Assembly: GCA_025451875.1 (NCBI GenBank)
Contig: JANWJQ010000020.1
Span: forward strand, 1-64,000
From: Rhizomicrobium sp.
GTDB taxonomy: Bacteria; Pseudomonadota; Alphaproteobacteria; Micropepsales; Micropepsaceae
Direction of reading: 5' to 3'
Length of the DNA stretch: 64,000 nucleotides
Position numbers and translations under genes: made by a program. Below the pieces are notes generated by a model, which saw only the letters and a program-made list of their open reading frames with translations, was not told where the DNA came from and did no database searches. Shown one piece after another: positions 40,019-49,788 of the stretch; positions within the stretch are counted from its first letter, which is position 1; every line of letters starts with the position of its first letter.

Positions 40019-41133
40019 TCACTGGGCATGAGAAACGGCGCACAGAGTTCGCTCGGCCCCATGCGCACAACCCGTGCGCGGCAAAGCGCGTCGGCCGCGT
40101 GCTTTTCGCCTCTGGCAGACAACAATGCGGCAAGACCGGCTGTGACTTCTTCGTGGAATGGCGAATAAGCGAGAACGCGGCGATACCAAGCCTCTGCCGC
40201 GTCAAGATCGCCGCGGCCCGCATGACGGTTCGCGATCATGTTGCCGAGGGCAGCATACCATGGGCGGATTTGCACCGGCTCTGTGCTATATTGCTCGCCC
40301 ATGATCGCAAAAGCGCGTTCCAGATTTTGCAGCGCATCGGCATCGTGACCTTCGATACCGTCGACATCCGCCAGATTGATCAAAACGCCCCAGGCATTCG
40401 GATCAGCAGCCAATGCGCGGCGATAGACAGCGCGCGCATCGCTGAAGCGCTGGTGCGCTGACAGCACGAGACCAAGCGCCCGCAAGGCCCCCGAATTTTC
40501 CGGTGCGATGATGACCGCACGTTCGGCCAGTTGCTGTGCCTGTGTCAGCAGAGACTGCGCGTCGGCGGTCGCCAACGTGCCGCTTTCCAGCGCACTTTTA
40601 AGATTGAACCGCGGCGAGGCTCCGTCCGCGATCCCGAGCCAGCGCACAGCACGCTGCACCAAGCCATTCGCAATGCCTGCCAACGCCACGGCATCGTCCG
40701 GGTTGCGTGAAAGTGCGCGCTCGTAAAGCGCGATAGCGGCTTCGTTGTCGGCGCGCGTGTACTGGAAATAGAATTCTTCCGCACGTCGGTTAAGGGCTGC
40801 AGACGGATCGGGATCCGCGACGATGAGCCGATAACCGCGTTTAGGGATGGTCTCGACAAAATGCGGTGTTTCGCGGTCGTCATCCAGCGCACGGCGTAGC
40901 TTGAACACATAACGCGCGAGCGTGTCCTCGCTCACCGTCACATCAGGCCAAAGCCTCGCCATGATCTCGGCGCGCGTGAAAACGCGCCCCGGTTCTTCGG
41001 CAAGCAGGAACAACAAGTCCATCACCCTGGGTTCCACACTGCGCGTTTCGCCCTCGCGGGTAAGGCGGGACGTGGCATGATCCGCAAGCCATTCGCGCAA
41101 GGTCAGCGTCTTGATGGGCGTTCTCTGATCCAC
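40015..41133 (-). CDS. Winged-helix (CadC/OmpR-type) regulator with TPR domain
   Basis: 372 residues, GTG start. Residues about 5-105 form an OmpR-type winged helix (VEPRVMDLLFLLAEEPGRVFTRAEIMARLW, SEDTLARYVFKLRRAL, FVETIPKRGYRLI), as in CadC/ToxR regulators. The rest is helical TPR-like (AIALYERALSRNPDDAVALA, ARAVYRRALAADPNAWGVL, AEAWYRRVLAYSPFHEEV). No membrane segment is present, so unlike CadC it is soluble. It is divergent from the S41 peptidase gene at 41228 and may regulate it. Confidence 0.85.
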   Translation of the reverse strand: MDQRTPIKTLTLREWLADHATSRLTREGETRSVEPRVMDLLFLLAEEPGRVFTRAEIMARLWPDVTVSEDTLARYVFKLRRALDDDRETPHFVETIPKRGYRLIVADPDPSAALNRRAEEFYFQYTRADNEAAIALYERALSRNPDDAVALAGIANGLVQRAVRWLGIADGASPRFNLKSALESGTLATADAQSLLTQAQQLAERAVIIAPENSGALRALGLVLSAHQRFSDARAVYRRALAADPNAWGVLINLADVDGIEGHDADALQNLERAFAIMGEQYSTEPVQIRPWYAALGNMIANRHAGRGDLDAAEAWYRRVLAYSPFHEEVTAGLAALLSARGEKHAADALCRARVVRMGPSELCAPFLMPSD

Positions 41134-41227
41134 CAGGGCCTCAGTCAGGAAAACAGGAGCTTTACGTGCCTTCTAACATAGGCGGCCGTCGCTTAATTAC
41201 ACGGGCGAGCAGGCAAGGGACGAACCG

Positions 41228-42682
41228 ATGCGCTTGGGATTTCTGGCAGGGTTAATGGCATTCATAGCGGTTGGCGCGCAGGCCGCGCCGGATGAGGCAC
41301 GCTTTACGCCCCCACAACTGCGTTCCGATTTCGCGGCGATGTATGCCGGCCTCAAATCCGGCGACTACGACATTTACGCCTTCACGCCCAAAGGGGAGCT
41401 CGACGAGGAATATTCGCGGACGCTGGCCAGCCTCAACACGGCCCTGACGAAATTCGACGCCCAGATTCGCTTTGAGGAATTTGCGTCTCACATCCGTCAA
41501 GGCCATGCGCGAGTCGATTTTCCCTACGCCGTCTGGACGCGGCATCTGAAGAGTGGCGGCAAGGTATTTCCCCTGGCGATCCGCGTCGTTGGAGACAAGG
41601 TTTTTGTTGCGCAGAACAATAGCGGCCTTGATGCCATCACGCCGGGCGACGAAATCGTGGCGATGGATGGTGACACAGTGCAGACATGGCTTGCCCGCGC
41701 CGAACGGCACGTCTCCGCCGAAACCCCCTACATGGCGGGAACGCTCATGGAATATGACTTCCCCATCTATGTCTGGGTGGAGCTTGGCGACGTGGCGGCT
41801 TTCGATCTCACTTTTCGCAAAGCCGATGGCGCGCTCGTAAAGCTTCGCGTACCCGCGCGCGGCGATGCCGAAATGAAAAGCTTTGCCGCCGCGCAACCCG
41901 TGCCGCTTTCACTCGATACGCCGATGCGCGAGGCGAAGATGCTGAGTGATCGCATCGCCTATCTGCGGCCCGGTCCTTTCTATAATGCCAATGCCAAGAC
42001 CGGTGCAGATGAGTGGGATGTGTCGGGGTTTCGCGATTTCATTGACGGCGCGTTTCGCAGCTTCAAGGCCGCGGGTGCGGACAGGCTGATCATCGACCTT
42101 CGCGGCAATCCGGGTGGCGATAATTTGTTCAGCGATGTGATGATTTCCTGGTTTGCCGACAAGCCCTTTCGTTTCTTCTCGAAATTCCAAGTGCGGGTCA
42201 GTCCGCAATCCACAAAGGCAAATGGGGACCGCATCCAGAACGACGCGGCCGCCGCCGGTCCCGTCTCACAGCAATATGCGCGCATGTATGCGGGCGCGAA
42301 AAATGGCGACGTCGTGGATTTCGAGATGACGCCCGCTCAGCCGCGGGCCGGCGAGCGTTTCAAGGGCAAGGTATTTCTGCTGATCGACCGGCAGTCCTAT
42401 TCCAACACCGTATCTGTGGCGGCGTTGGTACAGGATTACAAGTTCGGCACGGTGCTCGGCGAGGCGACCTCCGACATGGCGACGACCTATGGCGCGATGG
42501 AGACATTCGCTCTGCCCAACACCGGTATCGTTGTTGGCTTTCCCAAGGCGCATATCGTGCGGCCCAACGGCGATCTGCGCGCGCGCGGCGTGACGCCGGA
42601 TATGCCGATCAATATCCCGGTCGTGCAAACACAGGCGGACGAAGTTCTTCAGAAAGCCGTTGCCATGGTGCGCGGAAACTAG
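41228..42682 (+). CDS. S41-family (tricorn-type) peptidase, secreted
   Basis: 484 residues with a signal peptide (LGFLAGLMAFIAVGAQAAPDEA). A helical region is followed by a PDZ-like part (AITPGDEIVAMDGDTVQTWL) and an S41 core (LIIDLRGNPGGDNLFSDV, KVFLLIDRQSYSNTVSVAALVQDYKFGTVLGE). The serine in QSYSNTV is in the usual position. The Lys of CtpA proteins (FGKGS) is absent; instead GEATSDMATTYGAMETF follows, as in tricorn-like members that use another residue. Not a duplicate of the ctpA pair. Divergent from the wHTH-TPR regulator. Confidence 0.85.
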   Translation: MRLGFLAGLMAFIAVGAQAAPDEARFTPPQLRSDFAAMYAGLKSGDYDIYAFTPKGELDEEYSRTLASLNTALTKFDAQIRFEEFASHIRQGHARVDFPYAVWTRHLKSGGKVFPLAIRVVGDKVFVAQNNSGLDAITPGDEIVAMDGDTVQTWLARAERHVSAETPYMAGTLMEYDFPIYVWVELGDVAAFDLTFRKADGALVKLRVPARGDAEMKSFAAAQPVPLSLDTPMREAKMLSDRIAYLRPGPFYNANAKTGADEWDVSGFRDFIDGAFRSFKAAGADRLIIDLRGNPGGDNLFSDVMISWFADKPFRFFSKFQVRVSPQSTKANGDRIQNDAAAAGPVSQQYARMYAGAKNGDVVDFEMTPAQPRAGERFKGKVFLLIDRQSYSNTVSVAALVQDYKFGTVLGEATSDMATTYGAMETFALPNTGIVVGFPKAHIVRPNGDLRARGVTPDMPINIPVVQTQADEVLQKAVAMVRGN

Positions 42683-43128
42683 CGCTTCATCGGCGCGATC
42701 ATGATGGTCGCGGTGGCGGTCGCGATCACCTTGCCGTCTTCGCGCGTCATTGTCGCTTCAAGGAAGTTGATCTGACGGCCGCGTTTCAAAACTTTCGCTT
42801 CAGCGAAATGTTTTCCCGCGCCCCCCTGATTGAGATAGCTGACTTTCATTTCCAAAGTCGGTGCGATCTCGCCCCATTTGGCCACCATGCCGGCGGCGAC
42901 GGCGAGGACATCGTCCATCACGCAGGCGATCGATCCGCCATGCAGCGCGCCGAAGCGGTTGAAATGCGCTTGTCCAAGATCGTAGCCGATCTTCACCCAG
43001 CCTTCTTCGACATCCAGTTCGAGGATCTGCTGGTTCAACCACGCGCTCGCGGGCGCTTGCCTTTTGACAATGGCTTGGATATTCGGCGGATAGCTTTCCG
43101 CCTTGGCGGGATCGAATGTTTCGCGCAT
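42679..43128 (-). CDS. PaaI-family hotdog-fold thioesterase
   Basis: 149 residues in a single hotdog domain. The signature is FNRFGALHGGSIACVMDDVLAVAA, in which HGG and the Asp are the usual active-site region, followed by TLEMKVSYLNQ and VIATATATIMI. Such enzymes hydrolyse acyl- or aryl-acyl-CoA thioesters; in which pathway is not evident here. Its stop overlaps the convergent S41 peptidase gene by 4 bp, and its ATG is 4 bp after the CHAD gene stop, so it is co-transcribed with that gene. Confidence 0.88.
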   Translation of the reverse strand: MRETFDPAKAESYPPNIQAIVKRQAPASAWLNQQILELDVEEGWVKIGYDLGQAHFNRFGALHGGSIACVMDDVLAVAAGMVAKWGEIAPTLEMKVSYLNQGGAGKHFAEAKVLKRGRQINFLEATMTREDGKVIATATATIMIAPMKR

Positions 43129-43132
43129 GGGA

Positions 43133-44179
43133 TCAGTGTTTTGTTTCGCCCGACCAGAAAGGCTCGGTGGCTGCGAATTTCTTCCAGCGTTTCACGCTCT
43201 TCTTGAAGATGTGCGTGGAACGATCGAGGTGCCAGCCATAAACGATGCCCGCGGCGAAGGAAATTCCGGAATCGGAATGATCGTTCGCGCCCGCGGTGAG
43301 CCGCGCCAAAGTTTCGCGCGCCACGACAACGTCATGCACCGCGCCGAGGCTGTCCTGCATATTGGACAGCCGCGCGCCGAACTGTTCGACTTCGTCCTTG
43401 TCATAAAGCGGCGCGAAAAATTCGCCGGTGTAGCGCAGCTTCTTCAGCGCGATTCGCAGATGATGGATCTGTTCGTCGGACGCGCCGCCCAATCTTTTGG
43501 CGCATTTCTTCGCCGCTTTCAGCCGATGGCTGAGAACATGCGCCGCCAGTTCCTGGGCCGGCTGATCGAAGACGGACGTGTCCTTCGCCTCGTCCAGCCA
43601 GATGCGGCGTTCGACGGCGGAATTCAGGTCGGCCATGAAGCCGGCGAAGGCCGGGCTCATCACATGGGTAACCGCGAAATCCCATGCGGTGCGGCGTGCG
43701 TCGTTGGCGCGGGACCGCAGCAGCTCGAAGCTCTCCACCGCGCCATTGGCGTTGGCGGCCGGTTCAAGCAATTCGCCGATGAACACATCCAGATCGCGCG
43801 CGGGGCCGAGATTTTCCGCCATGCGTTTGGCGCGATCCTTCAGCTTGTCGAGTTCCGCGTTGCGGAAGGCGTGGCCGAAGGAGGTGAACGCCACACGCAA
43901 CCGGCGAAAGCCGACGCGCATCTGGTGCAATCCTTCGGTCTCGCGCGCTTCGACCACGGCGGAGATGTTCGCCGCGATATGCCACTGGCACTGCAGCAAA
44001 GTGAGGCGGAACGCATCTTCGGTGGGAATGTCGCGCGGCAGGATCGCGGCGCGGGCTTTGACGGCGGCAGGATGGCTGCGCGTCTTGATCGGGCTGTCGA
44101 TCAGTGCGGGAGGCGTGAAGCGCTTGGGCGGGAAGATCTCTTCCTGCACACCCAGCTTCAGTTCGATCTGCGGACCCAT
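43133..44179 (-). CDS. CHAD domain protein
   Basis: 348 residues. The CHAD domain (about 60-320) shows its two conserved histidine/basic motifs: EGLHQMRVGFRRLRVAF and QIHHLRIALKKLRYTGEFF, plus GPARDLDVF. CHAD proteins bind inorganic polyphosphate and are often linked with a CYTH (ygiF-type) domain; the N-terminal 55 residues (MGPQIELKLGVQEEIF) look like the first strand of CYTH, which usually begins with an IELKL segment, but the remainder of that domain is missing. It may be a degenerate CYTH-CHAD protein. Confidence 0.85.
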   Translation of the reverse strand: MGPQIELKLGVQEEIFPPKRFTPPALIDSPIKTRSHPAAVKARAAILPRDIPTEDAFRLTLLQCQWHIAANISAVVEARETEGLHQMRVGFRRLRVAFTSFGHAFRNAELDKLKDRAKRMAENLGPARDLDVFIGELLEPAANANGAVESFELLRSRANDARRTAWDFAVTHVMSPAFAGFMADLNSAVERRIWLDEAKDTSVFDQPAQELAAHVLSHRLKAAKKCAKRLGGASDEQIHHLRIALKKLRYTGEFFAPLYDKDEVEQFGARLSNMQDSLGAVHDVVVARETLARLTAGANDHSDSGISFAAGIVYGWHLDRSTHIFKKSVKRWKKFAATEPFWSGETKH

Positions 44180-44292
44180 GATGACAACCGCTCGCGTTTG
44201 TTTCGCGAGGTTTCCTTACCTTGAACGACCCCTGATTGCGGTCGATCAAGGCATGAAAAAAAACTGTCATCAATCGTGCGCGAAAATATCTT

Positions 44293-45051
44293 TCAGGGGC
44301 GGACGGCCACACCGGCCAAAGCCAGGTTTTCCTTGGCTTCTCCGATACTTACGTCGCCGAAGTGGAATATGGAGGCCGCCAGGACAGCAGATGCATGGCC
44401 ACCCACAATTCCATCCACAAGATCATCCACAGACCCCACGCCGCCAGAGGCGATGACCGGAACCGTCACGGCATCGGAAACCGCGCGGGTGAGGGGGATA
44501 TTGTAGCCCTTTTTTGTTCCATCCCGGTCCATGGAAGTGAGCAGGATCTCGCCCGCGCCAAAGTCCGCCATGCGCTTGGCATGTTCCACGGCGTCGATGC
44601 CGGTGGCGTTGCGCCCGCCATGGGTGAAGACCTCGAACCGGCCGGGCGCGGTCTGCTTGGCGTCGATCGCGACGGTGATGCACTGACTGCCGAATTTCTC
44701 CGACGCCTCGCGCACAAACTCCGGCCGCGTCACCGCTTCGGTATTGATGGAGACTTTGTCCGCGCCCGCCAGCAGCAGCGCGCGGATGTCATCCAAGGTG
44801 CGCACACCGCCGCCGACGGTGAGCGGCATGAAGCAGGCTTCCGCCGTTCTGCGAACAACATCGAGCAGGATGCCGCGCTTTTCATGGGAAGCGGTGATGT
44901 CGAGAAAGCAAAGCTCATCCGCGCCCGCCTTGTCATAGATCATCGCCTGCTCAACCGGATCGCCCGCATCGCGAAGGCCCACAAAGTTCACGCCTTTGAC
45001 GACGCGACCATCTTTCACATCGAGACAGGGAATGACGCGAACTTTGAGCAT
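44293..45051 (-). CDS. hisF: Imidazole glycerol phosphate synthase, cyclase subunit
   Basis: 252 residues starting [21 protein letters not shown], the HisF signature. HisF uses ammonia from HisH to make IGP and AICAR, in histidine and purine metabolism. Further motifs: [55 protein letters not shown] (VEVFTHGG region) and [16 protein letters not shown]. It is separated from the other his genes and sits behind holA with an ATGA overlap, so it is transcribed with the leuS-lptE-holA unit. The ring of catalytic aspartates is intact. Confidence 0.97.
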   Translation of the reverse strand: MLKVRVIPCLDVKDGRVVKGVNFVGLRDAGDPVEQAMIYDKAGADELCFLDITASHEKRGILLDVVRRTAEACFMPLTVGGGVRTLDDIRALLLAGADKVSINTEAVTRPEFVREASEKFGSQCITVAIDAKQTAPGRFEVFTHGGRNATGIDAVEHAKRMADFGAGEILLTSMDRDGTKKGYNIPLTRAVSDAVTVPVIASGGVGSVDDLVDGIVGGHASAVLAASIFHFGDVSIGEAKENLALAGVAVRP

Positions 45052-46073
45052 CAGCGTGCCCGCGCCATCGCGGCAATGTTGAACAGCGCGCGGCCCAGCA
45101 CCGCTTCGTTCGGAACCGCCGTTGTTTTGCACAAGGCCTCGGTATCCAGCAGCAGATCCAGCGCATCGCTGAGTTTGCCTTCGCTCCAGCGCGTCGCCTG
45201 CATCTTGAACGACGACGTGCGGCTGAAATGGATCGGCGGCCAGATCTTGCGCATGGCGGCATCGGCATTCTCGCCGCGCTCGCCGGCGACTTTCACTTGC
45301 AGGAGCTTCTGGAAATGCCCCATCACCGCACGCACCACCGCGATGGCAGAGATGTCTTCGCCCCACACCCGCTCCAGCGCCAGATCGAGCCGTTTCAGAT
45401 CGCCTTCGCCCGCCGCATCGCAGATTTCGTCCACGCGCACCTCGGCTTCATCGCCCATCACCGCGCGTACGTCTTCGATGCCGACATTCTTTTTGCCGTG
45501 GGCGTAGAGCGCCAGCTTCTCCAGCTCGCGCCGCGTCACGCCGCGATCTGAACCCAGCCGTGACACCGCATCGTCCAGCGCTTCGGTGGAAATCGTCAGC
45601 CCTTCGGCTTTCAGCGCCTCGCGCACCACGCCGGAAAGATTCTGCGCCGTGTCGCCGTAGCAGGCGATAGCGGCGGCGTTATCGGCGTCTTCGAAGATCT
45701 TGCGCAAGCTGGCGTTCTTGGCGAGATCGCCGCCTTCGACCACCACCAGCGCATCGCCCACGGCATCATCGAGAAAAGACTCGAACAGCTTTGCCAATGC
45801 GTTGGCGCCGGTGCGGATACGGATCACACGGCGGCCGCCGAGCATGGAAATCGCGGCGGCTTCGTCGAACAGCTTGGCGCCGTCCGACGTCAGCACGGAT
45901 TCCTCGAAGTCGATCACGCGGAAGGGATCGGAGAGATCGTCCACGATGCTCTTGGCCATTTTCTCGGCGCGTTCATGCACGAGGCCCTGATCGGGGCCGT
46001 AGAACAGCGCGGCTTTGAGCGTGGCGGGCGGCTTGGCCGCGAAGCGGTCCGCGTCGCCGGTCTTGACGATCAT
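45051..46073 (-). CDS. holA: DNA polymerase III delta subunit
   Basis: 340 residues. Delta opens the beta clamp in the clamp loader. [20 protein letters not shown] is the degenerate P-loop region, [11 protein letters not shown] and [15 protein letters not shown] follow, then the AAA lid region [34 protein letters not shown] and the C-terminal helical collar ([19 protein letters not shown]). Low family conservation, but the position in leuS-lptE-holA is diagnostic in alphaproteobacteria. Overlaps both neighbours by 4 bp or less. Confidence 0.93.
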   Translation of the reverse strand: MIVKTGDADRFAAKPPATLKAALFYGPDQGLVHERAEKMAKSIVDDLSDPFRVIDFEESVLTSDGAKLFDEAAAISMLGGRRVIRIRTGANALAKLFESFLDDAVGDALVVVEGGDLAKNASLRKIFEDADNAAAIACYGDTAQNLSGVVREALKAEGLTISTEALDDAVSRLGSDRGVTRRELEKLALYAHGKKNVGIEDVRAVMGDEAEVRVDEICDAAGEGDLKRLDLALERVWGEDISAIAVVRAVMGHFQKLLQVKVAGERGENADAAMRKIWPPIHFSRTSSFKMQATRWSEGKLSDALDLLLDTEALCKTTAVPNEAVLGRALFNIAAMARAR

Positions 46074-46579
46074 CGCGACGAGGTGGCGCGCGCGAAATAC
46101 ACGCCCAGATCGATCTGGATATGCTCGGCGATGTCCTGCGACGCGCGTTTTTCCGCTTCCTGTTGTCCGGTGACCGAAGCGTAGGGCGACTGCGCCACGT
46201 CGAAGGATTCCAGCGTCGTTTCCTGGCCCTGTGTGACGGTGTTCAGCCTGGCATCCGTCAGCTTGTATTTTGCGGTGAAGGCGAGGTCGTAGCGCGTGAT
46301 GGTCGAATCGTTCTGCAGCGCAACGCCTTCGCGAGTCTCGGTGACAATCACTTCGAGCCGATAGGTCGCGTCCTGCGCGCGGGCCGGGCCACGCAGAAGA
46401 TCGATCAGCTTGTTGCGCAGCTCGTAACCCACGCGTTCCTGGTCGATCGGCTCGACATAGATGGAGGCGAAGATGCGCTGCGCGCCGGGATTGGCGCCTA
46501 TCGTTCCATAAAGCGGACGGAAGCCGCAGCCCGAAAGGATGAGGGCGACGACCGTCAATCCGGCGATGCGCAGCTTCAT
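46070..46579 (-). CDS. lptE: LPS-assembly lipoprotein LptE
   Basis: 169 residues from [20 protein letters not shown] (46579), with a lipobox (ILSGC) at about 15-19. LptE plugs the LptD barrel that inserts LPS in the outer membrane. After the lipobox, [17 protein letters not shown] and [13 protein letters not shown] resemble alphaproteobacterial LptE/RlpB. Four-base overlap with leuS and holA fixes start and stop. Confidence 0.9.
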   Translation of the reverse strand: MKLRIAGLTVVALILSGCGFRPLYGTIGANPGAQRIFASIYVEPIDQERVGYELRNKLIDLLRGPARAQDATYRLEVIVTETREGVALQNDSTITRYDLAFTAKYKLTDARLNTVTQGQETTLESFDVAQSPYASVTGQQEAEKRASQDIAEHIQIDLGVYFARATSSR

Positions 46580-49119
46580 GCGACGATGTTCACAATGCGG
46601 TCCGGCACCACGATAACACGCTTGGGTGCCTTGCCGTCGAGGGCGCGCTGGATGGGCTCCAGCGCCAAAGCGGTCGCTTCGACGATCTCCTTGGGGGAGC
46701 CTTTGGCGATCTCGAAGGTGCCGCGCAGCTTGCCGCTCACCTGCACCGCATAGGTCACGGTGTCGGATTGCGTCAGCGCCAGTTCGGCTTTCGGCCAGGC
46801 TGTGTCGGCCACCATCGTCTTGTGGCCCAGTGCCTGCCAGCAGCTTTCCGCCAGATGGGGCATCATCGGGCCGCACAGCAGGACCAGCGCTTCCAGCGCC
46901 TCGCGCTTCGCCGCCGGGTCGACTTTCGCGTCCCCGCCGATAGCGCCTGCCAGCGTGTAGATCTGCGCCACGGCGCGATTGAAGCGCAGATGCTCCAGAT
47001 CGTCCGTGACGGCGGCGATGGCCTTGTGCGTGGCGCGGCGCAATTCCAGCGATGCGCCTTCGACGATGCCAGGCTTTGTGCCGGGCGCCGCGAGTTCGCC
47101 AGCCTCATCGATAAGGCGCCAGATGCGCTGCACGAAACGCCAGCAGCCGGATGCGCCTTCGTCGGTCCATTCGATGTCACGTTCCGGCGGCGTGTCGGAG
47201 AGCATGAACCAGCGGATCGTATCGGCGCCATAGACGCCGATGATCGTTTCCGGCGCGATCACGTTCTTCTTGGACTTGGACATCTTCTCGGACGAGCCGA
47301 TGGTCACTTCGACATTCGTGCCGGTCAGGAATGCCTTGCCGTCGCGCTTTTCGACTTCATCGGGCGTAACCCACTCGCCATTGCCGTTCTTGTAGGTCTC
47401 GTGACAGACCATGCCCTGCGTGAACAATCCCGCAAATGGCTCGTCGATCGTGGTGTATCCCAGCTTGTGCAGGCCGCGCGTGAAGAAGCGCGCATAGAGC
47501 AGATGCAGGATCGCATGCTCGATGCCGCCGATATATTGATCGACGGGCATCCAGTAATCGGTGGCATTTTTGTTGACCGGCGCTTCGCTCTTGGGATCGG
47601 CGAAGCGCGCGAAATACCAGGATGAGTCCACGAAGGTATCGCAGGTATCGGTTTCGCGCTCGGCCTTGCCGCCGCATTGCGGGCAGCTGGTGTGCTTCCA
47701 GGTCGGATGCGAGGCGAGCGGATTGCCGGCGCCTTCGAACTTGATCTCGTCCGGCAGCTTCACCGGCAGTTGATCTTCCGGCACCGGAACATAGCCGCAT
47801 TTTTCGCAGCGGATCATCGGGATTGGGCAACCCCATGGCCGCTGGCGCGAGACCAGCCAGTCGCGCAAGCGATAATTCACCGTGCGCGTGCCGCGTTTTT
47901 CACGCTCCATGCGATTGATGACTTCGGCTTTCGCCGTATCGACGTCGAGCCCGTCGAGGAATTGCGAGTTCGCCAGCTTTCCGGGGCCGGTATAGGCGTC
48001 TTTGCCGACCTTGAAGGCCTTGGCGTCTTCACCTTCCGGCACGACCACCGGCAACACGGGCAATTTGTATTTGTTGGCAAAATCCAGATCGCGCTGATCA
48101 TGTGCGGGGCAACCGAAGATCGCGCCGGTGCCGTAACCCATCAGCACGAAGTTGGCGATCATCACCGGAAGTTTCCAGTTTTCATCGAAAGGATGCGCCG
48201 CGGTGATGCCGGTATCGAAGCCCAGCTTCTCCGCCGTTTCGATGGCGGCTTCCGACGTGCCGATGCGATGGCACTCTTCGATGAACCCCGCAGCCTTCGG
48301 ATTGCTCTTCGCAATTTCTGTCGCCAGCGGATGATCCGGCGAAATTGCGACGAAACTCGCGCCGAACAACGTGTCCGGTCGCGTCGTGAAGACGTCTATC
48401 TTCCGGCCGTTCGACAGATCGAAGGTGAAGCGTAAACCTTCCGAACGCCCGATCCAGTTCTTCTGCATCGTGCGGACTTTTTCGGGCCAGCGGTCCAGCG
48501 TGTCCAAGGCGCTCAGCAGGTCGTCGCTATACGCGGTGATCCTGAAAAACCATTGCGAGAGCTTCTTGCGCTCCACCGGCGCGCCGGAACGCCAGCCCTT
48601 GCCGTCGATCACCTGCTCGTTGGCGAGTACGGTGTGATCGACCGGATCCCAGTTCACATCCGCTTCCGCGCGATAAACGAGGCCTGCCTTGAAGAACTCC
48701 ACGAACAGCTTCTGCTGTTGCGCGTAATATTCCGGATCGCAGGTCGCGAATTCGCGGGACCAGTCGATCGCCAAGCCCATCATCTTGAGCTCTTTGCGCA
48801 TCGCTGCGATGTTGTCGTAGGTCCAGTCGCGCGGGTTCACGCCCTTGTCGCGCGCCGCGTTTTCGGCGGGCAACCCGAATGCGTCCCATCCCATCGGATG
48901 CAGCACGTTGAATCCCTGCGCCTTGCGGAAGCGCGCGATAACATCGCCCATCGTGTAGTTGCGAACGTGACCCATATGGATGCGCCCCGACGGATAGGGA
49001 AACATTTCCAGCACATAGGCTTTGGGTTTGGTGAAATCGTTGGACGCAGCGAAGCTCTGGCGGGAATCCCATTCCCGCTGCCAATGCTGTTCCGATTCTC
49101 TGGCGTTATAGCGCGCCAT
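46576..49119 (-). CDS. leuS: Leucyl-tRNA synthetase
   Basis: 847 residues, class Ia synthetase charging tRNA-Leu. HIGH-type motif [20 protein letters not shown] near the N-terminus, CP1 editing domain with [15 protein letters not shown] and the conserved Asp region ([11 protein letters not shown]), a zinc region CEKCGYVP ... [13 protein letters not shown], and KMSKSKKNV at about 620. The C-terminal anticodon-binding part ([24 protein letters not shown]) and the C-terminal domain end normally. It heads the leuS-lptE-holA-hisF run. Confidence 0.98.
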   Translation of the reverse strand: MARYNARESEQHWQREWDSRQSFAASNDFTKPKAYVLEMFPYPSGRIHMGHVRNYTMGDVIARFRKAQGFNVLHPMGWDAFGLPAENAARDKGVNPRDWTYDNIAAMRKELKMMGLAIDWSREFATCDPEYYAQQQKLFVEFFKAGLVYRAEADVNWDPVDHTVLANEQVIDGKGWRSGAPVERKKLSQWFFRITAYSDDLLSALDTLDRWPEKVRTMQKNWIGRSEGLRFTFDLSNGRKIDVFTTRPDTLFGASFVAISPDHPLATEIAKSNPKAAGFIEECHRIGTSEAAIETAEKLGFDTGITAAHPFDENWKLPVMIANFVLMGYGTGAIFGCPAHDQRDLDFANKYKLPVLPVVVPEGEDAKAFKVGKDAYTGPGKLANSQFLDGLDVDTAKAEVINRMEREKRGTRTVNYRLRDWLVSRQRPWGCPIPMIRCEKCGYVPVPEDQLPVKLPDEIKFEGAGNPLASHPTWKHTSCPQCGGKAERETDTCDTFVDSSWYFARFADPKSEAPVNKNATDYWMPVDQYIGGIEHAILHLLYARFFTRGLHKLGYTTIDEPFAGLFTQGMVCHETYKNGNGEWVTPDEVEKRDGKAFLTGTNVEVTIGSSEKMSKSKKNVIAPETIIGVYGADTIRWFMLSDTPPERDIEWTDEGASGCWRFVQRIWRLIDEAGELAAPGTKPGIVEGASLELRRATHKAIAAVTDDLEHLRFNRAVAQIYTLAGAIGGDAKVDPAAKREALEALVLLCGPMMPHLAESCWQALGHKTMVADTAWPKAELALTQSDTVTYAVQVSGKLRGTFEIAKGSPKEIVEATALALEPIQRALDGKAPKRVIVVPDRIVNIVA

Positions 49120-49186
49120 GCGTCAGTCCCTCTTCGCCGCTTTCGCTGAAGCCGGCGGCGCAGATGAGGCTTACAGCGCGTAAAAT

Positions 49187-49633
49187 TTAGTTGCTAGGTG
49201 TGCTCGCAAGTCGAAGCTCGCGGGCCCGAACCAGGATCGCGTCTTCCAGCTTGTTGGCGGTGTCCGGATTGACCTGCGCGTCCACCCAGCCGTCGGCCGA
49301 ATGGGTCTGGCGGAAGGTCGAGATCTTGATGCCGTCGGCCCGCAGGCGACGGTCGAGAATATAGACCGTCACGCGCATGCGCTCGTTGGGGTTGGACGGG
49401 TCGGAATACCAGTCGGTGATGATGACGCCGCCGAACGGATCGGCCGAGTGCAGCGGCATGAAGGACAGCGTGTCCAGCGCGGCATGCCACAGATAGGAGT
49501 TCACCCCCAGCGTGACGTGGCCGCTGGACGAAGAGATGGTCGAGCCGGTGGTGGTGTCCGGCATGTCGTTGTCGTCGGAAGAACCGCAAGACGCGAGCAG
49601 CAGGGCGCAAAAGAGGACGGTCGGAACACGCAT
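49187..49633 (-). CDS. DUF3576 family lipoprotein
   Basis: 148 residues with a lipoprotein signal (MRVPTVLFCALLLASCGSS; lipobox LLASC). After a Ser/Thr linker the domain runs VTLGVNSYLWHAALDTLSFMPLHSADPFGG and ITDWYSDPSNPNERMRVTVY, the DUF3576 pattern of alphaproteobacterial outer-membrane lipoproteins located next to leuS. Function unknown; the place beside leuS-lptE suggests an envelope role. The linker Cys-to-domain distance is short. Confidence 0.88.
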   Translation of the reverse strand: MRVPTVLFCALLLASCGSSDDNDMPDTTTGSTISSSSGHVTLGVNSYLWHAALDTLSFMPLHSADPFGGVIITDWYSDPSNPNERMRVTVYILDRRLRADGIKISTFRQTHSADGWVDAQVNPDTANKLEDAILVRARELRLASTPSN

Positions 49634-49788
49634 AGTCTTTTCAAACCCTTAGTGGTGGCCTTCGGTCGGCCCGGACCCCGGGGGCTTATACTGGGCCATT
49701 TTGACCCGCGCAACATTGCCAGGAGGGCATCTGGCGCTGGGTTGCGCTTTGGTTATAGGGACTTAAGCAGCTTGTCGGGGATTGTTGC

